A DNA stretch of 64,000 bases, taken from the NCBI GenBank assembly GCA_017618135.1, contig JAFZUV010000002.1:115277-179276 (forward strand), in the 5' to 3' direction. Position 1 is the stretch's first letter. Every line of letters begins with the position of its first letter. The stretch comes from Clostridia bacterium. GTDB taxonomy: Bacteria > Bacillota > Clostridia > Oscillospirales > Acutalibacteraceae. Positions 25,810 through 33,740 of the stretch are shown piece after piece. The translations under genes were made by a program, and so were the position numbers. The notes beneath the pieces were generated by a model, which worked only from the letters and a program-made list of their open reading frames with translations, ran no database searches and had not been told where the DNA came from.

Positions 25810-27111
25810 ATGAAACTTAATTATAAACAAACAGTGCTTATAGGATTTGCTTTTATGTCAATACTGGCATTCTGGCAGTTTTACGATCAGGTAATACCAT
25901 ATATTCTTGAAAACCGATTTGGACTAAACACATTTATCACCAATGCCGTAATGTCGATAGATAATGTTTTGGCGCTCTTTATGTTGCCGCTTTTCGGTAT
26001 GCTGTCTGACCGGACTAATACCAGACTCGGCAAGCGCACGCCTTATATACTATTCGGCACTATTGCCGCCGCTGTACTTATGTTTGTTCTCTCGCTGTTT
26101 GAGAGAAAGCTTATGTTTACCGGATTTATGATAACGCTTATAGCTCTTTTGGTGGTTATGTCCACTTATCGCTCGCCGGCGGTTGCTTATATGCCTGATG
26201 TCACCGAAAAACCTCTTCGCAGTAAAGCTAATGCGGTTATAAATCTCATTGGATATATCGGCGGTATTTTTGCAACAATAGTAATGATGTTTCTCCTTAA
26301 ATCTGAAAAGACCGCTGACGGAACGAGTGTGTATTCAAGTAATCAGTCATTTACAACCGTATTTGTAATAATTGCGGATTTTATGCTTATTTCCGTACTA
26401 ATTATGACCTTTTTCGTAAATGAAAACGCAATTTCTCATGTTGCCGGCGAGAGCGTGGGCGAGGAGAGTAAAAACAATGAATATAAGTTGACCCGTGGCG
26501 AAAAAACCAGCTTTGCATTAATTCTCGTGTCGGTATTTTTGTGGTTTTGCGCATATAATGCGGTAACTACCGCGTTTTCAAGATACTGTCAAAAGATATG
26601 GGGCGTATCTGTGGGTAAATCGTCCGGTTATCTGCTTCTCGGAACGCTTGCCGCCATAGTCGCATTTTTGCCGCTTGGTTTTCTCTCGAGCCGACTCGGC
26701 AGAAAAAAGACTGTTCTCATCGGTATAGCCATTATGACGGTTTGCTTCGCTGTCGCCGGTTTTATAAGGCGGGAAACACCGCTGATGTACATTATATTTG
26801 CATTTGTGGGAATAGGCTGGGCGGCAATAAATGTTAATTCCTATCCTATGGCGGTAGAGATCGGCTCGGGTGGAAATATCGGAAAGTATACCGGTCTTTA
26901 TTATACATTTTCTATGGCGGCTCAGATAGCAACGCCCCTGCTTTCGGGACTGATAATAACCAGGACCGATTGGGGTTACGCTACATTGTTTCCTTACGCT
27001 GTGGTTTTTTCGGCGGGTTCGTTGATTACTATGAGTCTTGTCCGTCACGGCGACTGCAAGCCTGAGATTAAAACCGCGGTTATGGAGAACCTTTCAGGTA
27101 TGGAGGACTGA
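25810..27111 (+). CDS. MFS transporter (SLC45/GPH-like)
   Basis: A 433-residue major facilitator protein with about 12 membrane helices. The GMLSDRTNTRLGKRTPYI loop between helices 2 and 3 resembles SLC45 and GPH sugar carriers. Probably a proton-coupled sugar transporter; substrate unknown. Starts nine bases after pgeF. Confidence 0.85.
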   Translation: MKLNYKQTVLIGFAFMSILAFWQFYDQVIPYILENRFGLNTFITNAVMSIDNVLALFMLPLFGMLSDRTNTRLGKRTPYILFGTIAAAVLMFVLSLFERKLMFTGFMITLIALLVVMSTYRSPAVAYMPDVTEKPLRSKANAVINLIGYIGGIFATIVMMFLLKSEKTADGTSVYSSNQSFTTVFVIIADFMLISVLIMTFFVNENAISHVAGESVGEESKNNEYKLTRGEKTSFALILVSVFLWFCAYNAVTTAFSRYCQKIWGVSVGKSSGYLLLGTLAAIVAFLPLGFLSSRLGRKKTVLIGIAIMTVCFAVAGFIRRETPLMYIIFAFVGIGWAAINVNSYPMAVEIGSGGNIGKYTGLYYTFSMAAQIATPLLSGLIITRTDWGYATLFPYAVVFSAGSLITMSLVRHGDCKPEIKTAVMENLSGMED

Positions 27112-27131
27112 ATAACTATAGAGGTGGGTCT

Positions 27132-28004
27132 ATGAAAAAAAGAATTTTCGGGCTATCGGTAAAAGAGATAATAATTGACCTGCTTTTTTATATTGTCGGT
27201 TGTGCGATATATTCGGTTGCGGTTACATCTCTTATAACGCCTAACGCTGTTTCACCCGGCGGATTTACGGGTATTGCCGCGGTTGTGAATTACCTTACGG
27301 GATTTTCAACCGGTTTTGTACTGTTGGTCTTGAACATTCCCGTAATAATACTGGGTATTGTAAAGCTCGGCGGCATATTTATAGTTAAAACCGCAATAGC
27401 CACCGGAATTTTATCGCTTTGCCTTGAAATTTCAGAACGCCTTGTGCCGCAGTTTACGGTCAATAAAATTTTGGCAAGTATTTTCGGCGGTATACTTACC
27501 GGCGCCGGGCTGAGCCTGATTCTTCGCAGAGGAGCCACAACCGGCGGTGTTGATATTATCGGTAAGCTTGTAAACCGGCGATTCAGGTATATCACGGTGG
27601 GAAAGGTAATATTTGTTGCCGATATAATGGTTATTGCTTTCGTATCGGTAGTATATAAAAATATTGAGAGCGGACTTTATTCGATAGTCGCCATGTATGC
27701 TTCCGCCAGAGTTACCGACGCTATCCTTTACGGACTGGATAAGGGAAAGATAGTTTACGCGGTTACCGATAAGCCGGAAGAAATTTGCAACAGGGTGTCG
27801 GAAAGGGTAGAACGGGGGGTTACAAGACTTTCCGTAACAGGTGGTTATACAGGAGATAACCATACAATGCTTATGTGTACCGTGAGGATAAACGAAGTGT
27901 CTGCGGTTTGCGATATAGTAAAAGAAATTGATCCGAAGGCGTTTGTTGTGGTGTCCGACGCGGGTGAGATAATCGGCGAGGGATTTAAGACAGACGACAG
28001 TTGA
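27132..28004 (+). CDS. YitT family membrane protein (DUF161/DUF2179)
   Basis: A 290-residue protein with about five membrane helices in the first 200 residues (TPNAVSPGGFTGIA and RRGATTGGVDIIGK are family signatures). A C-terminal cytoplasmic DUF2179 domain carries the TRLSVTGGYTGDNHTMLMCTVRINEV motif. Function of the family is unknown. AGGTGGG precedes the ATG. Its stop codon lies within a short dispersed repeat. Confidence 0.92.
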   Translation: MKKRIFGLSVKEIIIDLLFYIVGCAIYSVAVTSLITPNAVSPGGFTGIAAVVNYLTGFSTGFVLLVLNIPVIILGIVKLGGIFIVKTAIATGILSLCLEISERLVPQFTVNKILASIFGGILTGAGLSLILRRGATTGGVDIIGKLVNRRFRYITVGKVIFVADIMVIAFVSVVYKNIESGLYSIVAMYASARVTDAILYGLDKGKIVYAVTDKPEEICNRVSERVERGVTRLSVTGGYTGDNHTMLMCTVRINEVSAVCDIVKEIDPKAFVVVSDAGEIIGEGFKTDDS

Positions 28005-28036
28005 CAGACATCAGATGGCAGATGACAGATTTCAGA
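28002..28036 (+). repeat. Short dispersed repeat overlapping the yitT stop codon
   Basis: Starts TGACAGACATCAGA and continues with degenerate CAGATG-type units. The same 14 bases occur on the other strand at the end of ylxQ (around 46797-46825). Each copy supplies or spans the stop codon of its gene. The remaining gap to dinB contains a GCGGC-type hairpin and a terminator, no gene. Confidence 0.5.
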
Positions 28037-28092
28037 CCATATGTGCGGCTTTGCCGCACATTATAAAACAGGCAGATGGCAAACATCAAAAA

Positions 28093-28118
28093 AACACCCG
28101 GCGAGTTCGCCGGGTGTT
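28093..28118. terminator. Bidirectional terminator between yitT and dinB
   Basis: AACACCCGGCGA and TCGCCGGGTGTT form a perfect stem with a very short loop between convergent genes. On the plus strand a short ATCGG follows. On the minus strand a TTTTTTTGATG run follows, making it strongest for dinB transcripts. Confidence 0.75.
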
Positions 28119-28159
28119 ATCGGTTGAGCCTATATATAAAAGGCGCAGCTTTTTGAATT

Positions 28160-29347
28160 TCAATAAATGTTTCTTCCTCTTTTAATACTTTTCTTGCCAA
28201 ATTTGTCACGCACTGAGTATATGGAATCCTCGATTTTTTCTATCTTTTCGTTTTTATCGCTTTCACCGAAAAGGTCCTCTTGTACGGCGCAGTTGTCGTC
28301 TTTAAGATTTATAGCTCGTATCCCTACCGAGCGAAGCGGCAGGTTCCATTTATAGGTTTTATCGAAAAGCTCCATGCCGTATCTCGCTATCAAAAGAGCC
28401 GAGTTTACCGGCATATCTGTTGTATGTGATACTTCTTTGATTTTAAGTGAGGTGTCGCGCGTATGCACCTGTATTCCTGTGGCATAAAGCCCCTTTTTGC
28501 GGAGTTCATCCGAAATTTCTTCAGCCAGCTCCAAATATATTCTCCAAACCTCGCCGCGCTCTTTTATATCGTGGTCGGGCGTTGTGCTGCGACCGATGCT
28601 TTTAGGCTTATACTCCTTATCCTCCGGCGTTACCGGCGAATCGTCAAGCCCTAAGGCGTACTTTTTAAGAAGTAAGCCGTTTTTTCCGAAAATGCGCGTC
28701 AGCATACCGTCTTCGCAAAGGGTAATATCTCCTATTTTGAATATCCCGTTTTCTTTAAGCTTTTCCGTCGTCCGCTTGCCTACAAAAAGCAGGTCGCCTA
28801 CCGGCAGGCACCATACCTTTTCTTTAAAATTCTCTTTTGAAATAACTGTTACGGCGTCAGGCTTTTTCATATCCGAGCCGAGCTTTGCGAAAATTTTGTT
28901 AAAGCTGACGCCCACCGATATAGTGATACCGAGCTCACGCTTTACTGTTTTCCTTATCTCGTTTGCTATTTGCTCACCCGTGCCGAAAAGCAGTGTGCTG
29001 CCTGTAACATCAAGCCAGCACTCGTCAATACCAAACGGCTCAATAAGGTCGGTGTAGCGCGAATATATTTCGCGCACCGCTAAAGAGTATTTATGATATG
29101 CCTTGTAATCGGGCGGCAGGATTACAAGGTCTTTGCATTTCTGTTTTGCCTCCCATACCGCCTCGGCGGTTTTAACGCCGTATTTCTTTGCTATCTCGTT
29201 TTTGGCGAGCACTATGCCGTGCCGCGCTTCAACGCTGCCGCATACCGCCACCGGCATATCGTAAAGCGTGGGATTTGAAAGTAATGACACCGAGGCAAAA
29301 AAATTGTTAAGGTCGCTGTGTAAAATTATTCTGTCAGACATAAGCAT
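28160..29347 (-). CDS. dinB: Y-family DNA polymerase (DinB/UmuC-like)
   Basis: Translesion polymerase of about 395 residues. Catalytic motifs are ILHSDLNNFFASV (first Asp), the GIDECWLDV acidic pair, and the helix-hairpin-helix region GDLLFVGKRTTEKLKENGIF. The little-finger domain follows, with a C-terminal tail. Two in-frame ATGs (29347 and 29341) are possible, lying in a sequence element also found at the HAD gene start. The ribosome binding site is poor in both cases. An upstream extension of 38 codons was rejected because it crosses the promoter. An SOS-type box overlaps the predicted transcription start. Confidence 0.9.
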   Translation of the reverse strand: MLMSDRIILHSDLNNFFASVSLLSNPTLYDMPVAVCGSVEARHGIVLAKNEIAKKYGVKTAEAVWEAKQKCKDLVILPPDYKAYHKYSLAVREIYSRYTDLIEPFGIDECWLDVTGSTLLFGTGEQIANEIRKTVKRELGITISVGVSFNKIFAKLGSDMKKPDAVTVISKENFKEKVWCLPVGDLLFVGKRTTEKLKENGIFKIGDITLCEDGMLTRIFGKNGLLLKKYALGLDDSPVTPEDKEYKPKSIGRSTTPDHDIKERGEVWRIYLELAEEISDELRKKGLYATGIQVHTRDTSLKIKEVSHTTDMPVNSALLIARYGMELFDKTYKWNLPLRSVGIRAINLKDDNCAVQEDLFGESDKNEKIEKIEDSIYSVRDKFGKKSIKRGRNIY

Positions 29348-29366
29348 AGCGCGGTAATCCGAACCC
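29339..29366 (-). repeat. Start-codon element shared by dinB and the HAD gene, copy 1
   Basis: On the minus strand GGGTTCGGATTA, two variable bases, GCGCTATGCT, one variable base, ATG. The other copy is at 40488-40515, with 25 of 28 bases identical. It includes both candidate start codons of dinB. Confidence 0.7.
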
Positions 29367-29367
29367 C

Positions 29368-29381
29368 CAAACAAATGTTCT
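29368..29381 (-). promoter_or_regulatory. LexA/SOS-type box of dinB
   Basis: AGAAC-ATTT-GTTTG on the minus strand fits the Gram-positive LexA pattern CGAAC-N4-GTTCG at 8 of 10 fixed bases. It lies just downstream of the -10 element over the expected transcription start, a typical repressor position. Confidence 0.6.
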
Positions 29382-29387
29382 GTGAAT

Positions 29388-29416
29388 ATTATAAAAAAAA
29401 TAAACCGGTTTGTAAA
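29388..29416 (-). promoter_or_regulatory. Promoter of dinB
   Basis: TTTACA (29411-29416), 17-bp spacer, TATAAT (29388-29393). Transcript start is expected near 29381, inside the LexA-type box. Confidence 0.75.
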
Positions 29417-29473
29417 GAGGAAATTTTTGTTTCTTGGGTACGAACCCCCACCAAAAAACACTCGTTTTTATCA

Positions 29474-29513
29474 CTTCTCGTCAACGTATGAGCCTTCATA
29501 AGTTGACGAGAAG
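29474..29513. repeat. 40-bp palindrome
   Basis: CTTCTCGTCAAC (29474-29485) is exactly repeated in inverse as GTTGACGAGAAG (29502-29513), and the interior adds TATGA/TCATA after one mismatch. No T-run follows on either strand. The gap 29462-29594 between dinB and the phage-type genes holds this and a weaker GCCGCC/GGCGGC hairpin, and no gene. Confidence 0.7.
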
Positions 29514-29594
29514 CAAAATGTCTTTTATCTGGGTTCATAATGCACATAATCTGCCGCCCGCCGTCCGTAATCCGGCGGCTTACAGATGATACTT

Positions 29595-29909
29595 TTATAT
29601 TTTTATCGCGGCAAGGGCTTTAAGGTGGAGGCGCTCGGTCTGGCGTTTGCTGTAGCAGATGTCAAGGGCGATCTCCTCAAGCGTTTTACCGCACATATAT
29701 TTAAGCGAGAGTATTTCGGTCATAACATCGCCGTCAACCCGGCTAATCGCGTTTTCGATATTGTCGCGCTCGACAATGCAGTTCTTTATTTCACATTTAT
29801 ATCTTCTTTCATTTTCAGGGCACAATTTAAGCATATTTTTAAGTCGGGCTATCTTTGAAATAAGTATGCGATATTTTTTAAGCCTTTCCCTGTTTTCATC
29901 AATACCCAT
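29595..29909 (-). CDS. Phage-type sigma-70 region 4-like / DUF1492-like regulator
   Basis: A 104-residue, highly charged protein. An N-terminal helical part (residues 1-60) precedes a C-terminal helix-turn-helix (MTEILSLKYMCGKTLEEIALDICYSKRQTERLHLKAL), resembling sigma region 4 and the small RinA/ArpU-type late regulators of prophages. It overlaps the zinc-finger gene by 11 bases and is transcribed from the leftward promoter at 30392-30420. The precise family cannot be fixed from sequence alone. Confidence 0.65.
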   Translation of the reverse strand: MGIDENRERLKKYRILISKIARLKNMLKLCPENERRYKCEIKNCIVERDNIENAISRVDGDVMTEILSLKYMCGKTLEEIALDICYSKRQTERLHLKALAAIKI

Positions 29910-30291
29910 AGGCTTTTCTTTCCTTTCTTTGAAGTTTAGGCAGCACTAACGATACAAACTGACCGTAGCTGTATTTTGTTTTGTGTTCACGGTTATAAAG
30001 CGTGAGCATACGGACTATTCGCGCTATCGGGTCATCCTTGATTTTGCGCCTTCGCCTCATTTCCCTTGTCCAAAGCTTTCTGCCGAGTCTGCGGCAGTTA
30101 TCGCTGCAAAATCCGTCCTTTTCGTTGCCGATAAGATGATTTCCGCAGCAGCGGCAGTATTCGGGCGCCGAAACAATCAATTCGTTTAAACATATGGGGC
30201 ATAGCGCCGTCGTGTGTTTTTTCTTGCCACCATTGCGGCTTTTGAATTTTGGGTCCTCAATAAACATTTTACAGTCCGTACAATAGTACAT
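29899..30291 (-). CDS. Cysteine-rich zinc-binding protein, phage-associated type
   Basis: A 130-residue protein beginning MYYCTDCKMF with three or four zinc-ligand pairs (CTDC, CPIC, CRCC, CSDNC), then a basic segment (RREMRRRRKIKDD-like) and a helical tail. Nothing enzymatic is visible. It may bind nucleic acid. ATG 30291 is chosen because AGAAGGAG lies ten bases upstream. It is the first gene of the leftward transcript from the face-to-face promoter pair. Function unknown. Confidence 0.65.
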   Translation of the reverse strand: MYYCTDCKMFIEDPKFKSRNGGKKKHTTALCPICLNELIVSAPEYCRCCGNHLIGNEKDGFCSDNCRRLGRKLWTREMRRRRKIKDDPIARIVRMLTLYNREHKTKYSYGQFVSLVLPKLQRKERKAYGY

Positions 30292-30317
30292 AGTATTTGC
30301 TCCTTCTGATAAAAATC

Positions 30318-30346
30318 TTGACAATTACGAAAATATGTAATATAAT
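30318..30346 (+). promoter_or_regulatory. Rightward promoter of the XRE/ImmA-like pair
   Basis: TTGACA (30318-30323), 17-bp spacer, TATAAT (30341-30346). The spacer contains site O1 (TTAC-N8-GTAA). Expected start about 30353. It points towards the leftward promoter, whose -10 lies 46 bp away. Confidence 0.85.
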
Positions 30347-30444
30347 TTGCTGTGGAAGGCAATTTTTACTAAAACTCGTAACCGCAAATGCATTATATTA
30401 CGAAAAACCATAATTGTCAAGCAAATTTTTACTAAATTCAGTAA
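30325..30444. promoter_or_regulatory. Four phased TTAC-N8-GTAA operator-like sites
   Basis: Sites at 30325-30340, 30366-30381, 30398-30413 (last half ATAA) and 30429-30444. Centre spacings are 41, 32 and 31 bp, close to whole helical turns. Sites 1 and 3 in order lie in the spacers of the two opposing promoters. The XRE protein encoded at 30472 is the natural candidate to bind them. Confidence 0.7.
30392..30420 (-). promoter_or_regulatory. Leftward promoter of the phage-type gene pair
   Basis: TTGACA (30415-30420), 17-bp spacer, TATAAT (30392-30397) on the minus strand. Outer spacer bases are the same as in the rightward promoter (ATTA next to -35, TAA next to -10). Expected start about 30385, so the two transcripts overlap at their 5' ends by about 30 nt. 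Confidence 0.85.
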
Positions 30445-30471
30445 AAAATTTTCAAGGGGGAGTTGATTTCA

Positions 30472-30792
30472 TTGCCTGAAATGTATGACAGAATTGAAAA
30501 ACTGTGCAAAGAAAAAGGGATAAATATTACTTTAATGTGTAAAGAGTGCAAAATACCGCGCGCGTCACTTTCAGACTATAAAAAAGGCAGAAAAAAAAGC
30601 CTTTCGGCAGAAACTCTCGCAAAAATCGCCGGTTATTTCGCCGTCAGCGTGGATTACCTCTACGGCGGGAGTAATTCGGCTTCGGTTGAGAGAGAATTAA
30701 AGGTTGCGCTTTTCGGCGGTGACGGAGAGGTTACCGACGAGATGTGGGAAGAAGTGAAAAGATACGCGCGTTATATTAAGGAGAAGAAATGA
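30472..30792 (+). CDS. XRE-family helix-turn-helix repressor
   Basis: A 106-residue protein. Residues about 3-65 form a Cro/CI-type HTH (IEKLCKEKGINITLMCKECKIPRASLSDYKKG...LAKIAGYFAVSVDYLYGG), with a short helical tail. TTG at 30472 is preferred because GGGGGAG is nine bases upstream. A TTG at 30463 abuts the ribosome site and an ATG at 30481 is too far. The stop overlaps the peptidase start. It resembles ImmR-type repressors of mobile elements. Confidence 0.88.
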   Translation: MPEMYDRIEKLCKEKGINITLMCKECKIPRASLSDYKKGRKKSLSAETLAKIAGYFAVSVDYLYGGSNSASVERELKVALFGGDGEVTDEMWEEVKRYARYIKEKK

Positions 30793-31190
30793 AAACAACA
30801 GAACTTTACCGCATAGCCGAGCGTGACGGAATAAAGGTTGAGCGTTTTTTGCTTAATGAGAATAAATCTGTGTCGGTTTGTGTGGACGCGGGACTTTTTG
30901 TAGGGCTTGACGGGGAGCTTAACGGTGCGGATGAGAAGGTGTGCTTAGCGCACGAACTCGGTCACTGTGAAACGATGAGCTTTTACAATATGTATTCACC
31001 CTTTGATGTAAGAGGCAAGCACGAGCGCCGCGCGGACATATGGGCTATAAAAAAGTTGATACCCAAGACAAAATATTTCTGGGCTGTCAGGCACGGTTAT
31101 GATGATGTTTATTCATTGGCGGAATACTTTGGCGTAACTCCTGAGTTTGCAAGAAAAACCGCCGAATACTATGGAAAGCTTACAGCTTAG
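30789..31190 (+). CDS. ImmA/IrrE-type metallopeptidase
   Basis: A 133-residue zinc peptidase of the COG2856 family, with the HELGH motif (LAHELGHCETMSFYN) and a downstream ERRADIWAIKKLIP segment carrying the third ligand. In known ICE and prophage systems ImmA cleaves the partner ImmR repressor to induce the element. Four-base overlap with the XRE gene supports the same pairing. Confidence 0.88.
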   Translation: MKTTELYRIAERDGIKVERFLLNENKSVSVCVDAGLFVGLDGELNGADEKVCLAHELGHCETMSFYNMYSPFDVRGKHERRADIWAIKKLIPKTKYFWAVRHGYDDVYSLAEYFGVTPEFARKTAEYYGKLTA

Positions 31191-31201
31191 CATAAATAAT
31201 G

Positions 31202-31230
31202 TTGAATATTTAACAAAGCTGTGATAAAAT
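31202..31230 (+). promoter_or_regulatory. Promoter of the PHP hydrolase gene
   Basis: TTGAAT (31202-31207), 17-bp spacer, TAAAAT (31225-31230), just upstream of the GTG at 31260. Confidence 0.55.
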
Positions 31231-31259
31231 AAATTCATAATAAACAGGGAAGTGTTTTT

Positions 31260-32192
31260 GTGATTCGCCAGCAAGCCTTTATTGAGAAAAGAAAGATGTT
31301 AAAGGGAGGGTTACACTGTCATACAACCCGGTCTGACGGGGAGATGTCCCCCGAAGATACTATAAGGTATCACAAGGAATGCGGCTATGATTTTTTGGCA
31401 CTCACCGATCATAGAATTTATAATTTTGAAAACTTTGCTCCTGAAACCGGCATAACGGTTATTCCGGGCATGGAGTACAATAATCATCAGGTTGAGGGTA
31501 TTTCCGGAATAAGGACATTTCATACAGTGTGTCTCGGTTATCTTAAGGAGGACGGAAACCTTTATAATCAGGACGAATATTATCCGTCTGTCAGGGCTGA
31601 TACGCAAGAGGAGTATCAAGATACGCTTGACCGCATACATAAAAAGGGAAACTTAACAATATATTGTCATCCTCAGTGGAGTGCAACATCCGTAGCGCAT
31701 TTCGGAAAGCTTAAAGGTGACTGCGCTATGGAAATATTCAATTCCGGCGCCGCGATTGATAACGAGCTTGATACTGATGCGGCGTACTGGGATGAGCTTT
31801 TGGGTATGGGTAAAAAGATATACGGTGTAGCCGCGGATGACGGGCACAGTAAGTATCATCACTGTAACGGTTGGGTTATGGTGAATGCCGAAAACAATGT
31901 TAAGGATATACTTGATTCAATCAGGGAAGGTAGGTTCTATTCGTCCTGCGGACCCCGGATATACGATTTTTATGTTGATGGTGACAAGGCGGTTATAGAT
32001 TGTTCTCCTGTTGCGAAAATCAGACTTCATTCGGACCGTCATCCTACAACAATAGTCAGAGACGCCGGCGGCAATCTTACACATGCGGAGTTTGACTTAA
32101 CAAAAAACTTTGCACCTTACGATTATGTCAGAATAAGTATTGGTGATAGTGAGCGTAGGCTTGCTTGGACTAATCCGATATTTTTAAAATAA
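31260..32192 (+). CDS. PHP-domain metal-dependent hydrolase (CehA/McbA-like)
   Basis: A 310-residue PHP protein, metal ligands in GLHCHTTRSDG, LALTDHR, IPGMEYNNH, YCHPQWS and AADDGHSKYHH. The size and C-terminal beta region fit phosphoesterases acting on small molecules rather than polymerase PHP domains. It starts at GTG with AGGGAAG upstream. A GPH-type transporter follows 41 nt later, so it may process an imported compound. Substrate unknown. Confidence 0.82.
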   Translation: MIRQQAFIEKRKMLKGGLHCHTTRSDGEMSPEDTIRYHKECGYDFLALTDHRIYNFENFAPETGITVIPGMEYNNHQVEGISGIRTFHTVCLGYLKEDGNLYNQDEYYPSVRADTQEEYQDTLDRIHKKGNLTIYCHPQWSATSVAHFGKLKGDCAMEIFNSGAAIDNELDTDAAYWDELLGMGKKIYGVAADDGHSKYHHCNGWVMVNAENNVKDILDSIREGRFYSSCGPRIYDFYVDGDKAVIDCSPVAKIRLHSDRHPTTIVRDAGGNLTHAEFDLTKNFAPYDYVRISIGDSERRLAWTNPIFLK

Positions 32193-32233
32193 TACAATTT
32201 AATATTACCCCGGATTTTAAGGAGTGTATTCTA

Positions 32234-33619
32234 ATGAGCGCCAATTCCACAAAAAAACCAATTACCAACGGTCTTTTATGGGTTTTCGCCGTAGGTCAGT
32301 TCGGGTGGAGCCTGCTTTCGGGCATAATTTCCACCTGGCTTGTGCACCTGTATACAGGTGCACATTCTGCAGGTGAAACAAATGGCATTTTCGGCAACTT
32401 TATTTCACAATCTCCGCTTTTTGCTTCAATAACGCTTTTTGGTCTCATAACCGCGGTCGGAAGAATATTTGACGCTATAACCGACCCGCTTGTGGCTTCG
32501 TGGTCGGACAGGGCGGATTTTAAAGGCGGTAGAAGAATACCGTTTTTAAAAGCAGTTGCAATACCTTTTGCCGTGTGTACGGTTGCGGTGTTCATTGTGC
32601 CGCAGACCGCTAACATCGCCCTTAATAATACCCTTATGTTTGCATTGCTTATACTTTTTTATTTGTTTATGACTATCTACTGCACACCTTATAATGCGCT
32701 TATTGCGGAGCTTGGCGATACTCAAAAGCACCGTATAAATGTGTCAACTTATATTTCATTCACATATATTGCGGGTTTTTCGCTTGCGACGCTTGTTCCT
32801 ACCCTTTCAGGTATGTTAGAGAGCGTTGCCGGCAGTCAGGAAAACGCAATAAAAGCGGGAATAGGTATTATGTGCGGTGTTGCGGCTATAGCAATGCTTG
32901 TTCCTGCTTTGTTTATAAAGGAGAGAAGGTATATTGAAAGTAAACCTGTTAAAACCTCTGCGTTTTCTTCCCTTGCCAAAACTTTTAAAAACAAGCAGTT
33001 CCGCCGTTTCGTTTACGCTGATGTAATATATTTCTTTGCGGTAACTCTTTTCCAGACCGGACTTGCCGATTTTGAAACTCGCATTATGGGTATCGGTTCG
33101 GATAAAACCTTTTTGCTGACAGTGATTATGACGGCGTTCTCGCTTTGTCTTTATCCGGTCGTTAATATGCTGGCGCCGCGCTTTGGCAAGAAGCCTCTTA
33201 TAGTGACAGGCTTTTTTGCATATTCGGCAGTATTCCTTATTACCGCGCTTGCGGGTCATGGCATGGTGTGGGGAATACTTGTAGCGGTATCCGCCGGTGT
33301 TCCTATGGCGATACTCGGTATACTTCCGCAAGCATGTGTTGCCGATATTTCCGAGCTTAATACTCTTAAAACAGGTGAGGATAGAAGTGGTATGTTTTTT
33401 GCCGCGCGCACTTTTGCTATGAAAATGGGTCAGGCAATATCAATGGTGGTCTATACCTCCATTACCGCAACGGCTCTTACAACCTTTAAAAATAATACTC
33501 AAGTACCTTACCGTATGGCCGCCGCTGTCGCTACTGCTTTTTGCTTACTCGGCGCAATACTGTTTCTTTTGTACAATGAAAAGAATATTATGGAAAAAAT
33601 CAAAAGTTATAAGCAATAA
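32234..33619 (+). CDS. GPH-type sugar:cation symporter (MFS)
   Basis: A 461-residue transporter with about 12 membrane helices, of the glycoside-pentoside-hexuronide family: TAVGRIFDAITDPLVASWSDRADFKGGRRIPFLK is the hallmark loop after helix 2, and FFAARTFAMKMGQAIS lies in the C-terminal half. Imports glycosides or uronides with sodium or protons. AAGGAG precedes the ATG. Probably co-transcribed with the PHP hydrolase. Confidence 0.88.
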   Translation: MSANSTKKPITNGLLWVFAVGQFGWSLLSGIISTWLVHLYTGAHSAGETNGIFGNFISQSPLFASITLFGLITAVGRIFDAITDPLVASWSDRADFKGGRRIPFLKAVAIPFAVCTVAVFIVPQTANIALNNTLMFALLILFYLFMTIYCTPYNALIAELGDTQKHRINVSTYISFTYIAGFSLATLVPTLSGMLESVAGSQENAIKAGIGIMCGVAAIAMLVPALFIKERRYIESKPVKTSAFSSLAKTFKNKQFRRFVYADVIYFFAVTLFQTGLADFETRIMGIGSDKTFLLTVIMTAFSLCLYPVVNMLAPRFGKKPLIVTGFFAYSAVFLITALAGHGMVWGILVAVSAGVPMAILGILPQACVADISELNTLKTGEDRSGMFFAARTFAMKMGQAISMVVYTSITATALTTFKNNTQVPYRMAAAVATAFCLLGAILFLLYNEKNIMEKIKSYKQ

Positions 33620-33633
33620 ATAATTTAAAAAGC

Positions 33634-33668
33634 ACTCGGAACAGTTCAATTCTGTTCCGAGTCTTTTT
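33634..33668 (+). terminator. Terminator after the GPH symporter gene
   Basis: ACTCGGAACAG (33634-33644) pairs with CTGTTCCGAGT (33652-33662), followed by CTTTTT. Confidence 0.88.
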
Positions 33669-33681
33669 AATGTTATATTTA

Positions 33682-33710
33682 TTGATAATCCAATTATTCG
33701 GTGGTATAAT
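33682..33710 (+). promoter_or_regulatory. Promoter of the polysaccharide deacetylase gene
   Basis: TTGATA (33682-33687), 17-bp spacer, TATAAT (33705-33710). Confidence 0.75.
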
Positions 33711-33740
33711 TACTATAGTTATTTTTTTAAATTACAGGGG

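Noticed and set aside
29348-29461. Upstream extension of dinB starting at 29461
   Set aside because: The added 38 codons run through the promoter and SOS box and have no Y-polymerase similarity.
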